NCBI GenBank assembly: GCA_942492935.1
Contig: OW818654.1
Span: forward strand, 4,430,248 to 4,494,247
Source of the DNA: JANJUO01 sp942492935
Lineage (GTDB): Bacteria; Bacteroidota; Ignavibacteria; Kapaibacteriales; UBA2268
DNA length: 64,000 nucleotides
Direction of reading: 5' to 3'
Position numbers and translations under genes: made by a program. A model generated the notes under the pieces. That model had not been told where the DNA came from. It saw only the letters and a program-made list of their open reading frames with translations, and did not search any database. The number at the start of each line of letters is the position of its first letter. Position 1 is the stretch's first letter. Positions 9,613-18,862 of the stretch are shown here, in pieces.

Positions 9613-10521
9613 CTAAAATCCTATTGCTGTATGAAACTCTATCATTGGATATTTATTCATTGCCTCATTTCCATAATTTGAAACGATAATATGAGTTGCA
9701 GAGGATTTGAATCTATTCCTTATATTTACAGAATATGACTTTCCATATTCATCAACTATCATATTATCATATAATTTTTCAGTCAGTGGAGTTCTTCCAA
9801 TTACCATTAATCCTTTACATTTCAAATTTTTAAAGTGATTTGATAATTCAATATGATTTTTCTCATTAAAACCATCTTTATACTCTACATTTCCATAATC
9901 AGAAAAAACGCAATCATAAGGTGGATCTAAAAAAATAAAATCTTCAGGATTTACCATTTCAAAAATATATTTATAATCTAAGTTGTAAATTTCAGTATTT
10001 GAAAGTAATTTGCTATGAGCTTTTGTTATTAAACGGGTATTAAGGTTTGCATATCGACCATAAGGCACATTGAATTCGCCTTTTGAATTATATCTAATCA
10101 TACCTGAATAAGCTGTTTTATTTATGAAAAAATACAAGAGCCCATCGGAATATTTCTTTTCGGTCAAATCGTTGAACATATCTCTGATTTGATAATATAA
10201 CACTTCATTATCATCTTCAACTCTTAAATTTGGGGTTTTTGATTTTAAATCTTCAAATTTTCTTCGATTGATAATGTACATTTTCTCTATTTCAAGAAGT
10301 TCTTTATTTAGTGTCTCAAAATTAGATTTTACACATTTATAAAAAGCCATTAATTTTGAGTTAATGTCGTTTATTATAGCATTCTTTGGTTCTAAATAAA
10401 AGTACAAAGCTCCGCCACCAAAGAAGGGTTCTATATATCTTCCTTTATATTGAGGAATGTGTTTAATTAAATGTGGTATTTCATTCGATTTACCACCCCT
10501 ATATTTGATTATCGGCTTCAT
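9613..10521 (-). CDS. D12-class (Dam-like) N6-adenine DNA methyltransferase
   Basis: A 302-residue alpha-type adenine methylase. The N-terminal KYRGGKS and EPFFGGGALYFYL (about 31-43) form the SAM-binding FxGxG region, and DPPY at residues 199-202 is the catalytic motif. This class usually methylates adenine in GATC. That would protect the GGATC site expected for the AlwI-type nuclease encoded six bases downstream, so the pair reads as a complete type II system with the methylase translated first. It diverges from sbcD across a 277-base AT-rich gap. A lone housekeeping Dam is less likely given the neighbour. Confidence 0.9.
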   Translation of the reverse strand: MKPIIKYRGGKSNEIPHLIKHIPQYKGRYIEPFFGGGALYFYLEPKNAIINDINSKLMAFYKCVKSNFETLNKELLEIEKMYIINRRKFEDLKSKTPNLRVEDDNEVLYYQIRDMFNDLTEKKYSDGLLYFFINKTAYSGMIRYNSKGEFNVPYGRYANLNTRLITKAHSKLLSNTEIYNLDYKYIFEMVNPEDFIFLDPPYDCVFSDYGNVEYKDGFNEKNHIELSNHFKNLKCKGLMVIGRTPLTEKLYDNMIVDEYGKSYSVNIRNRFKSSATHIIVSNYGNEAMNKYPMIEFHTAIGF

Positions 10522-10798
10522 AAATTTAGCTAATAAATTCTCTGATTAATTAAGAAAATTACAATACAATTTATTAAGTGAAGTATAAATATGATTAATA
10601 TTGTTATAATCATAATCATAAAATACTTAATTTAATCACAATTTAAGACAAATAAATATTCCTCTGTATCAAGTAATTACAAATCAAATTCAGCTGTTAA
10701 AATGCTATTGTATTGTAAATTATTTCAAATTAAACATATTTCCTATCATTAATATTTGTTTGGAATATTGTATTTTTGTAATTTTTGTGAGAATAGTT

Positions 10799-12010
10799 AT
10801 GAAGTTTCTGCATATTTCAGATATTCATCTTGGTAGAAGACAGGTTGGTACAGTTGGTGATTATGCAAAAAAGCGATACAAAGATTTCTTTGATGCTTTT
10901 TTGTATATGATTGATTATGCAGTTGTGAATAAACTTGATGCTATTATTATAGCAGGTGATTTATTCGACAAGAAGGAAATAAATCCAGACATTCTTGCAA
11001 ATACAATGACAATTCTTGATATTGCTCGAAGAAATAATATTCCTGTTATTGCAATTGAAGGTAATCATGATAATTTTCAAGAATCGAATAGTCAAGATTC
11101 TTGGTTGTTGTATCTGGAAGATTTTGGTTTGCTTAAGAGACCATATTATAAATATGAAGATGAGAAATATCAATTTTTCCCGATAGTGATTGACGATATT
11201 AATTTTTATGGAATTGGTTATAATGGTGCTTTCACTGATGCCGTTATTACTGCCTTTGCTGAAAGTATTGATGATAATGATAACAGCAAAAACGTTTTGA
11301 TTACTCATACAGCTATTGCTGGAGATACATTATTTCATGGGACTGTAAAATCTGACACAATTGCACTATTACAAAATAAATGTGTGTATGTAGCAGGCGG
11401 TCATTTTCATAAATTCTCAGCGTACCCAAAAGACAATCCATTCTTTTTTGTGCCTGGTAGTTTGGAATATTGGGACCATGGAGAATTTAAACAAAAGAAA
11501 GGTGGTGTTGTATTCGATACTGAAACTCGTGAATATCAATATATTAATAGCAAGGCGAGAACTGTAGTTAATATTTCACTTGTTAATGACCACGAGGACT
11601 TATCAGATTTTTACAATTACTTTTATCAAGAACTTGAGAAATTTCAATATGATTCAGAATGTATAGTGAGTATCGAAATAAAAAATAATTCAGTTTATTT
11701 TCCAGATAGTAATGATTTGGAACAATTAGTTTATGAAAAAGGGGTACTGAAAGTTTTCATTAATTTTATGAATGATTCAAGCAAAAAATATTCGGAATTG
11801 ATTGGCAAAAATTTGTTAATTGAGGATATTGAAGAAGATATTATAAAAAAATGGGAACATTTTTCAGCTAATATTCCACAAAGTTTAAGCACTTTGAAGC
11901 TATTAAAACAATATCAAATTCAAAATACTAATGATAGTTTGGATAACTTTAAAAGCTTATTTGATAACTGGATTGAATCAATAATTGAAAGAGAAAGAAA
12001 TGAAAATTAA
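10799..12010 (+). CDS. sbcD: Exonuclease SbcD / Mre11-like nuclease subunit
   Basis: The calcineurin-like phosphoesterase subunit of the SbcCD (Mre11-Rad50) complex, which opens hairpins and processes DNA ends. The 403-residue protein starts MKFLHISDIHLG at the ATG at 10799; an upstream in-frame ATG at 10760 would add 13 hydrophobic residues unlike the family. Metal-binding motifs are all present: SDIHLG, AGDLFD, EGNHDNF, and later GGHFHKF. The last 11 bases overlap the start of sbcC, so translation is coupled. The C-terminal third is a poorly conserved capping and Rad50-binding region. Confidence 0.93.
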   Translation: MKFLHISDIHLGRRQVGTVGDYAKKRYKDFFDAFLYMIDYAVVNKLDAIIIAGDLFDKKEINPDILANTMTILDIARRNNIPVIAIEGNHDNFQESNSQDSWLLYLEDFGLLKRPYYKYEDEKYQFFPIVIDDINFYGIGYNGAFTDAVITAFAESIDDNDNSKNVLITHTAIAGDTLFHGTVKSDTIALLQNKCVYVAGGHFHKFSAYPKDNPFFFVPGSLEYWDHGEFKQKKGGVVFDTETREYQYINSKARTVVNISLVNDHEDLSDFYNYFYQELEKFQYDSECIVSIEIKNNSVYFPDSNDLEQLVYEKGVLKVFINFMNDSSKKYSELIGKNLLIEDIEEDIIKKWEHFSANIPQSLSTLKLLKQYQIQNTNDSLDNFKSLFDNWIESIIERERNEN

Positions 12011-14846
12011 TAGTATAAAATTGCAAAATTTCAGGTCGCATACTAATTTTGAAACAGAATTTAATGCGGGAATTAATCTTTTACTTGGGAAAAATGGTGC
12101 TGGAAAATCATCAATTCTTGAAGCAATTGGATTAGCTTTGTTTGATGCAAAACCGCGAACAAAATTAGAAGAAACTATAAAAATTGGCAATAAATTTACT
12201 GTAATTGATATTAGTTTCCAAGCAAATGATGGAAATATATATCGAGTTGAACGTAAAATTGGGCAGGGTGCATTTCTTAGATTATATGCAAATAATGAAT
12301 CCACTCCTCGTTATACAGCTGATAATACCAAAATTTTCATCAAAGAATTAGTTGGATTAGATACTAATTCAGATGTTATTTATAAAAATATAATCACAGC
12401 AGAACAGAATAAATTAACAGATATTTTCCAATTAACTGAAGCAAAACGAGCGGAAGAGTTTAACAAAATATTTGATACTGCTATTTACAGAGAAATTTAT
12501 TCTAAATATTCTTTTAAGGTTTTAGCCGATTATCTAAATCAACTTCAATTAGCAAATAATTCAATTTCAATTCATAAATCTAATTTAAAAAATTCAGAAG
12601 AATTGAATAGTTCTTTGAATAATCTTAAATCAGAATTGAATGATTCAGAAAAAGAAGATGAGATTATAATAAAAAAAATAGCAGAATTGGAAATTCAAAA
12701 ACAAGAAATTGAATCTGAAATTGATAAAATTAAAAAGTTGAAAAATGAAATTTCAAGTAAAAATTCCCGAATAAATGATATTGAAAGAATGCTTGCAAAG
12801 TTGAATGAAGATTTGATTTCAGCAAATAATTCACTAAATATTGTTAAATCAAATTTTGAATTTTACGAAAAATATCAAACATTGAATAATCAATTAAATT
12901 TATATGCTGAAAAAATCAAAAATTTAGAAAAAATCGAATCAAAAAAAAGAAAAGTTGAAAATGAAATAATTATAGAGGAGAAAGATTTATATACTTTGAC
13001 TGTAAAAATCACAACTAACAACGATTTAATTGATTCGAAATCTAATGAAAATATTTCAATAGCAGAAAAAATACAAGCTGATAATGACAATTTGAATTTA
13101 ATTGATTCACAATTGCGAGAAGTCAATTACAAAATTCAAATCATCAATAAAACAAAAGCAGATTTCAATAATTTATTAGCGATTAGAAATAGAAAATTAA
13201 ACGAAATTGATTCAATTTCAAAATTAATCAATACAAAAAACAGCAATTTAATTGATGAAAATGAAATTCGAAATTTAATTCTTGTTAATCAGGAAAAATT
13301 AAATATTTTTGATATTCAGAAGATTGAAAAAGTAAAATTAGAAACAGAGAAAGAGCAATTAAACGAACGTAATAAAATTCTCAAAGAAGCAAAAGCAAAA
13401 TTGAAAGGTTCTATTTGTCCATATTTTGATTCGAAGTGCAAAAATATTGATGATAATTTAAATTCTAATTCATTTTTTGATACAAAAACAGATGAAATAA
13501 ATAGAGAACTTGCTATAATTAATGATAGATTAAAGTCATTGAAATCAATTGAAAAAGATACCGATATTTGCAAGAATGAAATCAATCAGTTGAATAATCA
13601 AATTTTGAATAATAAGAATTTACAACTTGAAATAGAAAAATATAAAAGTAGTTTGAATGTACTTTATGAAGAATTGAAAACTAATTTAAGTGAAATTGAA
13701 TTAGCATATTCGAACCATACAATTCCATTTAATTTTGATAGAAATAATCTTGAATTATCATTTAACAATTTAAATCTGCAGTTTAATGAATTCAACAATT
13801 TACTCACTGAATTGCATACAAATAAAAAGAATGTAGAAAAAAATATTAGTGAATTATCAAAGAAATCTAATTCCATTAAAGCTGAAATTAACAAATTAAA
13901 TCTTGAAAATACGGCTAATTCTAAGCAAATCAGTAACATAAATGATTCACTTCTAACAAAGAAATCTGAAGTAATGATATTAGAGGAACAAGTAATTAAT
14001 TTGCCAAATTTAAAAAGTGAAAATGAAATTGCAAGGAAAGAAGCTGAAAAGATAAAACCACAATTCATTCTCTACACTAAAAATTTTGAAAATTCTCAAA
14101 AAGTAAAAAGTTTATCAGAACAAATAACTATCGAAACTAATTTAAAATCTGCGATTGCAACAGAAATTATTAATTTAAATTTTGAATTAAATAAAACTGA
14201 CCAATCAGAAATTGAATCAAAATTTGGAATTATTATTGAAAGTATCAAGTCAAGTAATGAAAAGAGAAGAAATATTACTGCAAAAATTGCAACTGCAAAA
14301 TCTGAAATTGCTAATTTAATCAACGACTTAAATGAAAACTATGAACTTGAAAATAAGATTAAATTACTTGAAAATGAAACTACGAAATTAGATAGAAAAA
14401 TTCAGCTTACAAATAAATTCCGTGATAATGTAAATTCAATGGGTACAATCGTAGCTGGAAGACTATTATTGGAAATTGCCAGAAAAGCTGGTGAGAATTA
14501 TCAAAGAATTTCAGGTAAAGCCGAAACTATTGAATGGATTAATAATGAAACAGACAAGTATCAAGTTTATCTAATTGATAACGCCACAAAAGTACGAAGA
14601 AAATTTGAGTTGCTTTCAGGTGGAGAGCAAGTTTCTGTGGCTATTGCTATTAGAACTGCACTTGCCCAATCCTTAACATCAGCAAATTTTGCAATTTTTG
14701 ACGAGCCAACAGTAAATTTAGATGTAGAACGTAAAGATTTATTATCAAGGTCATTACATTATATGTTAGAAAATCTTGAACAAGTATTGATAGTTACTCA
14801 CGATGATACATTTAGAGAAATGGCAGAAGCAATAGAGATTGGATAG
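12000..14846 (+). CDS. sbcC: SbcC / Rad50-like ATPase subunit
   Basis: The SMC-like ATPase partner of SbcD, 948 residues. Walker A GKNGAGKSS lies near residues 29-37. Two very long coiled-coil arms (about 180-460 and 490-840) flank a central hook. The ABC signature LLSGGEQVS is followed by Walker B (AIFDEPTVNLD) and the switch histidine in VLIVTHDD at the C-terminus. The hook is unusual: cysteines are at 473 and 480 (CPYFDSKC) instead of the classical CxxC. The start at 12000 (MKINSIKLQNFRSH) matches the family; a TTG/ATG start at 11985 adds only MKEKE. The coding sequence is very rich in AAT, AAA and GAA codons. Function is inferred from family and the sbcD overlap. Confidence 0.93.
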   Translation: MKINSIKLQNFRSHTNFETEFNAGINLLLGKNGAGKSSILEAIGLALFDAKPRTKLEETIKIGNKFTVIDISFQANDGNIYRVERKIGQGAFLRLYANNESTPRYTADNTKIFIKELVGLDTNSDVIYKNIITAEQNKLTDIFQLTEAKRAEEFNKIFDTAIYREIYSKYSFKVLADYLNQLQLANNSISIHKSNLKNSEELNSSLNNLKSELNDSEKEDEIIIKKIAELEIQKQEIESEIDKIKKLKNEISSKNSRINDIERMLAKLNEDLISANNSLNIVKSNFEFYEKYQTLNNQLNLYAEKIKNLEKIESKKRKVENEIIIEEKDLYTLTVKITTNNDLIDSKSNENISIAEKIQADNDNLNLIDSQLREVNYKIQIINKTKADFNNLLAIRNRKLNEIDSISKLINTKNSNLIDENEIRNLILVNQEKLNIFDIQKIEKVKLETEKEQLNERNKILKEAKAKLKGSICPYFDSKCKNIDDNLNSNSFFDTKTDEINRELAIINDRLKSLKSIEKDTDICKNEINQLNNQILNNKNLQLEIEKYKSSLNVLYEELKTNLSEIELAYSNHTIPFNFDRNNLELSFNNLNLQFNEFNNLLTELHTNKKNVEKNISELSKKSNSIKAEINKLNLENTANSKQISNINDSLLTKKSEVMILEEQVINLPNLKSENEIARKEAEKIKPQFILYTKNFENSQKVKSLSEQITIETNLKSAIATEIINLNFELNKTDQSEIESKFGIIIESIKSSNEKRRNITAKIATAKSEIANLINDLNENYELENKIKLLENETTKLDRKIQLTNKFRDNVNSMGTIVAGRLLLEIARKAGENYQRISGKAETIEWINNETDKYQVYLIDNATKVRRKFELLSGGEQVSVAIAIRTALAQSLTSANFAIFDEPTVNLDVERKDLLSRSLHYMLENLEQVLIVTHDDTFREMAEAIEIG

Positions 14847-15446
14847 AAAAAAAATATATATTCTCATAGAAATCGTTGATTTGAAATGGCTTGAAATTTT
14901 CAGATGGCAGATAAAATCCTAATTGACAGAGTTTTGAAAACTTCAGAAGGATTTTTATGAGGCAAATCGTAATTTCGAGTTTTGCTAGAAATTCTGCAAA
15001 AATTTATATAAGAACAATTGCTGGATTCCTCACTATGTTCTGAATGGCAATTTCACGTGTGTCATGCTGAATTTAGTTCAGCATCGAAGTAATGGATTCT
15101 GAAACAAGTTCGGAATGGCTGGAATATAGATTCCTCACCTTGTTCCGAATGACGATATTCAAGAATGGATTCTGAAACGAGTTCAGAATGACGTTTTTCA
15201 AGAGTTTCATTCCTAATTTGAGGAGGAATATATGCAGATGTCCAACACTTTCAAAGTGGTGGACATCTTGTTTCAAAATTGACGGTATTCAAGAATTGAT
15301 TCTGAAACAAGTTCAAAATGACAATTTGTTTTCCGTGTCATTCCGCACTTGATGCGGAATCTAATATGCAGATGTCCAACACTTTGAAAGTGTTGGACAT
15401 CTTGTTTCGAAATAATAGAGAAACAATTGATGTTTTTTTTACAAAA
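14847..15446. repeat. Intergenic block of composite hairpin repeats
   Basis: About 600 bp without a gene. From about 15020 to 15410 it has repeated ATTCTGAAACAAGTTCAGAAT-like palindromes and two copies of the 31-base GATGTCC hairpin (15237-15267 imperfect, 15371-15401 perfect: 14-bp arms, 3-base loop), each close to a GATTCC...GGAATC-type palindrome. The same trio of motifs recurs around 47290, 49270 and 52215. A minus-strand frame at 15073-15276 lies entirely in this repeat and is not taken as a gene. Confidence 0.8.
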
Positions 15447-17618
15447 CTATTTTTTTATTATCTTTGAAGTAAATACTTTTCCATTAGTTGTGATATTTAT
15501 AAAATATGCACCATCTGCAACAATATCATTATTAGAATTTCTACCATTCCAAAATATTCTATATTCCCCGAAATTCATATAACTATCTGCGAGAGTTGTA
15601 ATTCTTCTACCAAAACTATCAAAAATTTCAATCGTTGTTTTTGAATAACTTGGAACAAAAAATTTAATCTCAATATTATTAGAAAATGGATTTGGATAAT
15701 TTGCCATGTCAAGAACAACATCTTTTTCAACTGAACTTGGTGTTAAAGCTCCAAAATACCATTCTTTATATTGCCAATTATTAAATCTTGCCCATTGGTC
15801 ATTTAGATGAGTTGAATACTCACCTTTTGTATTTCTGAACTCACTTTGACCGGGAGGTAATATATTTTCTTCGATAACATACTCATTGCCAAACATTTCC
15901 ACAGATTGTTGATAAGTACCGTGTGCTTGAATTGCAAAAGGTACAATTTTAATATCATTATAAGTTAACTTTGGTTTTGTTTTAATGAAATTATCAATAT
16001 TTTCAACATTTGTCCCAAGATAATTGGTCGAGGTCCAAGGAATATTATCACCATTATTCCAATTTTTTGATGGTTTGTTATTCCAATTAACATAATATCC
16101 CTGCTTATTATTTTTATCCTTTGGCAAGTCATCAAAATTCATTATACCTTTCCATTCTTGAGTTCCATCTCCTTTTCGAGGTAACCGAGGGTCAATACCA
16201 TCGCTTCTATCTACATAATAACCAGAGTGCCAAAAATAAATATCATTGTTACCATCAATAACAAATGAATTAAATGACATAGGATTGTTTTTTAGAACTT
16301 CTTCAAAATCAGATGCAGAATTAGCTTTATTTCCTTTATAAAGTCCTGAAAACATTTTTAATTCCTTCTTGTAAAAAGTACTTTTTAATGAATATACTTT
16401 GTTATTACTATAATCCTCTCCAATAATTGGACCATGTATTGTTCTGTAAACAGGTACATAAATATTATCATATTCAAAGCCATTCATCACTCCAGTTAAT
16501 ACTTTTACAGTATCGTGAATTAATTCTACATCCACCCATCCATTATTAAAGAAACTTTTTTGAGCGATAAAATCAACGGAATCTATAAAAACATCATTAT
16601 TATCACTCAAACCAGAAGTGAATGTCCAAGCAATTTTTTCATTTCGACCTACTAATACAAAAGGTACTCCAGCTACTGAAATTCCACCACAATGGTAAGT
16701 TGGACAAGTCAATTCTACTTCATTAACTGGACCTGCAATATCTTTTTGCGGTGTTCCCATTTGCGGACATCCTAACATCAATGCAGAGTTATTTACTGAT
16801 TTTATAGGAGAAGCAATAACAGCAAAACTGCCAAATTTATTAGGAACATTTAATTCTTTGTTTGTATTAACTATTAGTGCCTTTTTTGATGCAATTTGTT
16901 GCAAAACGATTGGATTTATATTAAAATCATTTTGGAAAAATGATTGGATTTTCCCTATTGGAGAATCTGGTATTGTAGTAAAAGTTGCAGTATCATTTAT
17001 TGGTCTATTTTTTTCAAACCAATTAGTACCATTTTGCTTTAACTCAACCATTCTTTCTAATTCTTCCCCTCCAAACGAGCCAAATACTCTTCCAAAATAA
17101 ACCATAACAGCAACAGTGTGCTCAGGTTTCCACTCTGGAATTTTCCAACCAATGAACTCTAATTGAGCAAGTGAATAATGTTTGTAAACACTTGGATTGT
17201 TCTTTGCTGAATCTAAAAATCTATTGATACCGTCTGAATATGCTATTATAGCAGTTTTTACTTCAGTATCAAGCTCCTCAAACATAGAGATTAATTCATT
17301 TCTTTGATAATATTCTCTACGAACGGCTTTATCAAACTCGGTATAATCATCATTAATTAATAAACCAATTTCTGACATTGTCCCAGTGGAAGTTCTTCTG
17401 TGCATTTCAAGTTGCAAAGTCCTATCTTGAGCTACTGCGAAACCTTGTCCAAAGAACATTGCCGCTTCATTATCTGCTTGAATATGTGGAACACCAAATT
17501 CATCACGAATAATCATAACGATTGAATTATCAGGTGCTTTTAATTTTAGAGTGTCAAGTGAATAGGATTGTATAAAAGAAAACAATATAAAAGCAAAAAT
17601 TAAATACCTAAAACGCAT
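15447..17618 (-). CDS. Penicillin acylase family Ntn-hydrolase with T9SS sorting domain
   Basis: A 723-residue secreted amide hydrolase. A signal peptide (about 1-20) precedes the penicillin-acylase fold, with the alpha-chain motif DEFGVPHIQA and GFAVAQDRTLQLEMHRR. The probable autocleavage site is in KFGSFAV, making serine 264 the new N-terminal nucleophile; many relatives have SNAW here. Later motifs include LTCPTYHCGG, WTFTSGLSDNND and MSFNSFVIDGNNDIYFWHSG. The last about 85 residues start YPNPFSNN and contain TTIEIFDSFGR and DGAYFINI, the type A C-terminal sorting signal of the type IX secretion system. The product is therefore probably surface-exposed or released. The substrate is unknown (beta-lactams, acyl-homoserine lactones or other amides). 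Confidence 0.88.
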   Translation of the reverse strand: MRFRYLIFAFILFSFIQSYSLDTLKLKAPDNSIVMIIRDEFGVPHIQADNEAAMFFGQGFAVAQDRTLQLEMHRRTSTGTMSEIGLLINDDYTEFDKAVRREYYQRNELISMFEELDTEVKTAIIAYSDGINRFLDSAKNNPSVYKHYSLAQLEFIGWKIPEWKPEHTVAVMVYFGRVFGSFGGEELERMVELKQNGTNWFEKNRPINDTATFTTIPDSPIGKIQSFFQNDFNINPIVLQQIASKKALIVNTNKELNVPNKFGSFAVIASPIKSVNNSALMLGCPQMGTPQKDIAGPVNEVELTCPTYHCGGISVAGVPFVLVGRNEKIAWTFTSGLSDNNDVFIDSVDFIAQKSFFNNGWVDVELIHDTVKVLTGVMNGFEYDNIYVPVYRTIHGPIIGEDYSNNKVYSLKSTFYKKELKMFSGLYKGNKANSASDFEEVLKNNPMSFNSFVIDGNNDIYFWHSGYYVDRSDGIDPRLPRKGDGTQEWKGIMNFDDLPKDKNNKQGYYVNWNNKPSKNWNNGDNIPWTSTNYLGTNVENIDNFIKTKPKLTYNDIKIVPFAIQAHGTYQQSVEMFGNEYVIEENILPPGQSEFRNTKGEYSTHLNDQWARFNNWQYKEWYFGALTPSSVEKDVVLDMANYPNPFSNNIEIKFFVPSYSKTTIEIFDSFGRRITTLADSYMNFGEYRIFWNGRNSNNDIVADGAYFINITTNGKVFTSKIIKK

Positions 17619-17702
17619 AATTGCACTCCGTTAAAATTATTAAAACAACGACTGTATATACGCAAAAAATCAAATAATGTTTTAATGAAAGATATACTTT
17701 CA

Positions 17703-18113
17703 TTAATCGATTATATAATCAAAATCAATTAACATAAATCTAATAAAATCATTTTCTTGAATTGTTTTAAATTTCAAATTTTTGAATTCAGCACCATGAA
17801 ATGATTTACCATTTTTTTCAATAAGATTTTTTAATTTGTATATTTGTGGAAATTCCATTGAAATAACTGCACAGATATTTTCATTCTGAATATTAAATTG
17901 CAGTTCTTTTCTGTCTTTTAATTGCTTTATTTCTTTGAACCAAAATCTAAGTTCATTTTTATCGGTTCTACTGATTGAACGACTTAACTCATTCTTGTAG
18001 ATTTGGTTTTCTGGAGGATAATTTCTAAATATTGGATTATTATTAGTGCAATCAGGTCTATCACATGAAGCAATAAACAAACACAATAAAATGGACAGCC
18101 ACATAAATTTCAT
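17703..18113 (-). CDS. Small predicted lipoprotein, unknown function
   Basis: A 136-residue protein beginning MKFMWLSILLCLFIASCDR. The LFIASC stretch is a good lipobox with cysteine 17 as the lipidated residue, so it is probably membrane-anchored outside the cytoplasm. A GTG 30 bases further upstream would give a longer frame but spoils the lipoprotein signal, so I chose the ATG at 18113. The rest is polar with no motif I recognise. It lies between the penicillin acylase and the L,D-transpeptidase, with gaps of about 84 and 117 bases, all on the minus strand. Confidence 0.6.
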   Translation of the reverse strand: MKFMWLSILLCLFIASCDRPDCTNNNPIFRNYPPENQIYKNELSRSISRTDKNELRFWFKEIKQLKDRKELQFNIQNENICAVISMEFPQIYKLKNLIEKNGKSFHGAEFKNLKFKTIQENDFIRFMLIDFDYIID

Positions 18114-18230
18114 TTTATTCACTTGAAATATTTCACAATTCACAAATTAAAATGTAAATATATGTATCAAATAACTTATGTGTATCCTTTCTTTATAAAA
18201 ATATATTAACGGATTTGATTTAGCAAAATT

Positions 18231-18755
18231 TTATGGATTAATCAAAATAGATGTGCCAATCTCAACTGCATTATATAATTCCTCTATTTCATCATTTGTA
18301 ACTGCAATACAACCAAGAGTCCAATCTGTATATCTTTGAAATTTTCCAATAAAACCTATACCATTCCTTAAACCATGAATTTTAATATCACCCCCGGGCA
18401 ACTTTTCATGTCTTTTAGCAAATTCAATATCTTGTTGATTTGGATATGAAATACCCAAATTTCTATGATAGCTGCTATTTGGATTTTTATCATTAATAAA
18501 ATACAGACCTTCAGGAGTTTTTTTATCTCCTTCGAATTGTTTATGACCAATTGAATTTTTCCCAAGCGATATTCTATATTTTTTAACTTTTATTCCATTA
18601 GAAAATACAATCAATTCCCGCTTTGATTTGTTTACTATTAATGAATCAATTTTTATATCCGATGCTAAACGTGGCTCCGGAATAATATTATAAAATGAAA
18701 TTCCCATAAGAATTAAGATGAGTAAAGCAATTAAAATAATAAGACTTGTTTTCAT
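18231..18755 (-). CDS. L,D-transpeptidase (YkuD / ErfK family)
   Basis: A 174-residue periplasmic enzyme expected to form 3-3 peptidoglycan cross-links or attach proteins to peptidoglycan. An N-terminal membrane anchor (about 4-24) leads into the YkuD domain. The family signature is visible as IKIHGLRNGIGF followed by DWTLGCIAVTNDEIEEL, with catalytic cysteine 149 and the conserved histidine in KIHG. SKRELIVFSNG is the typical start of the domain. It is close to the E. coli YafK-like single-domain forms in length. No LysM or other wall-binding domain is present. Confidence 0.88.
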   Translation of the reverse strand: MKTSLIILIALLILILMGISFYNIIPEPRLASDIKIDSLIVNKSKRELIVFSNGIKVKKYRISLGKNSIGHKQFEGDKKTPEGLYFINDKNPNSSYHRNLGISYPNQQDIEFAKRHEKLPGGDIKIHGLRNGIGFIGKFQRYTDWTLGCIAVTNDEIEELYNAVEIGTSILINP

Positions 18756-18781
18756 ATTTAAAATCTTAGTTCAATATTTGT

Positions 18782-18854
18782 GGGCTCTACGGGATTCGAA
18801 CCAGCGACCTCCACGATGTCAACGTGGCGCTCTAACCAACTGAGCTAAGAGCCC
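18782..18854 (-). tRNA. tRNA-Val (anticodon GAC)
   Basis: The reverse complement folds as a 73-base tRNA. Acceptor GGGCTCT pairs with AGAGCCC, there is a D-arm, and the anticodon stem CCACG/CGTGG holds loop TTGACAT with anticodon GAC. The T loop TTCGAAT is standard. The T stem (GCTGG/CCCGT) has a T-C mismatch and a G-T wobble, which is weaker than usual. CCA is not encoded. It lies eight bases after the frr stop, in the same direction. Confidence 0.95.
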
Positions 18855-18862
18855 ATCAGGAA

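Noticed and set aside
10771..10778. TATTTTTG upstream of sbcD as a Bacteroidota -7 promoter box
   Set aside because: It matches TAnnTTTG, but no TTTG stands at the right -33 distance, and such strings are frequent in AT-rich DNA.
10760..10798. Longer SbcD start
   Set aside because: It would place 13 hydrophobic residues before the conserved MKFLHISDIHLG.
15073..15276. A 67-residue minus-strand frame
   Set aside because: It consists of palindromic intergenic repeats; the same motifs occur in other frames elsewhere.
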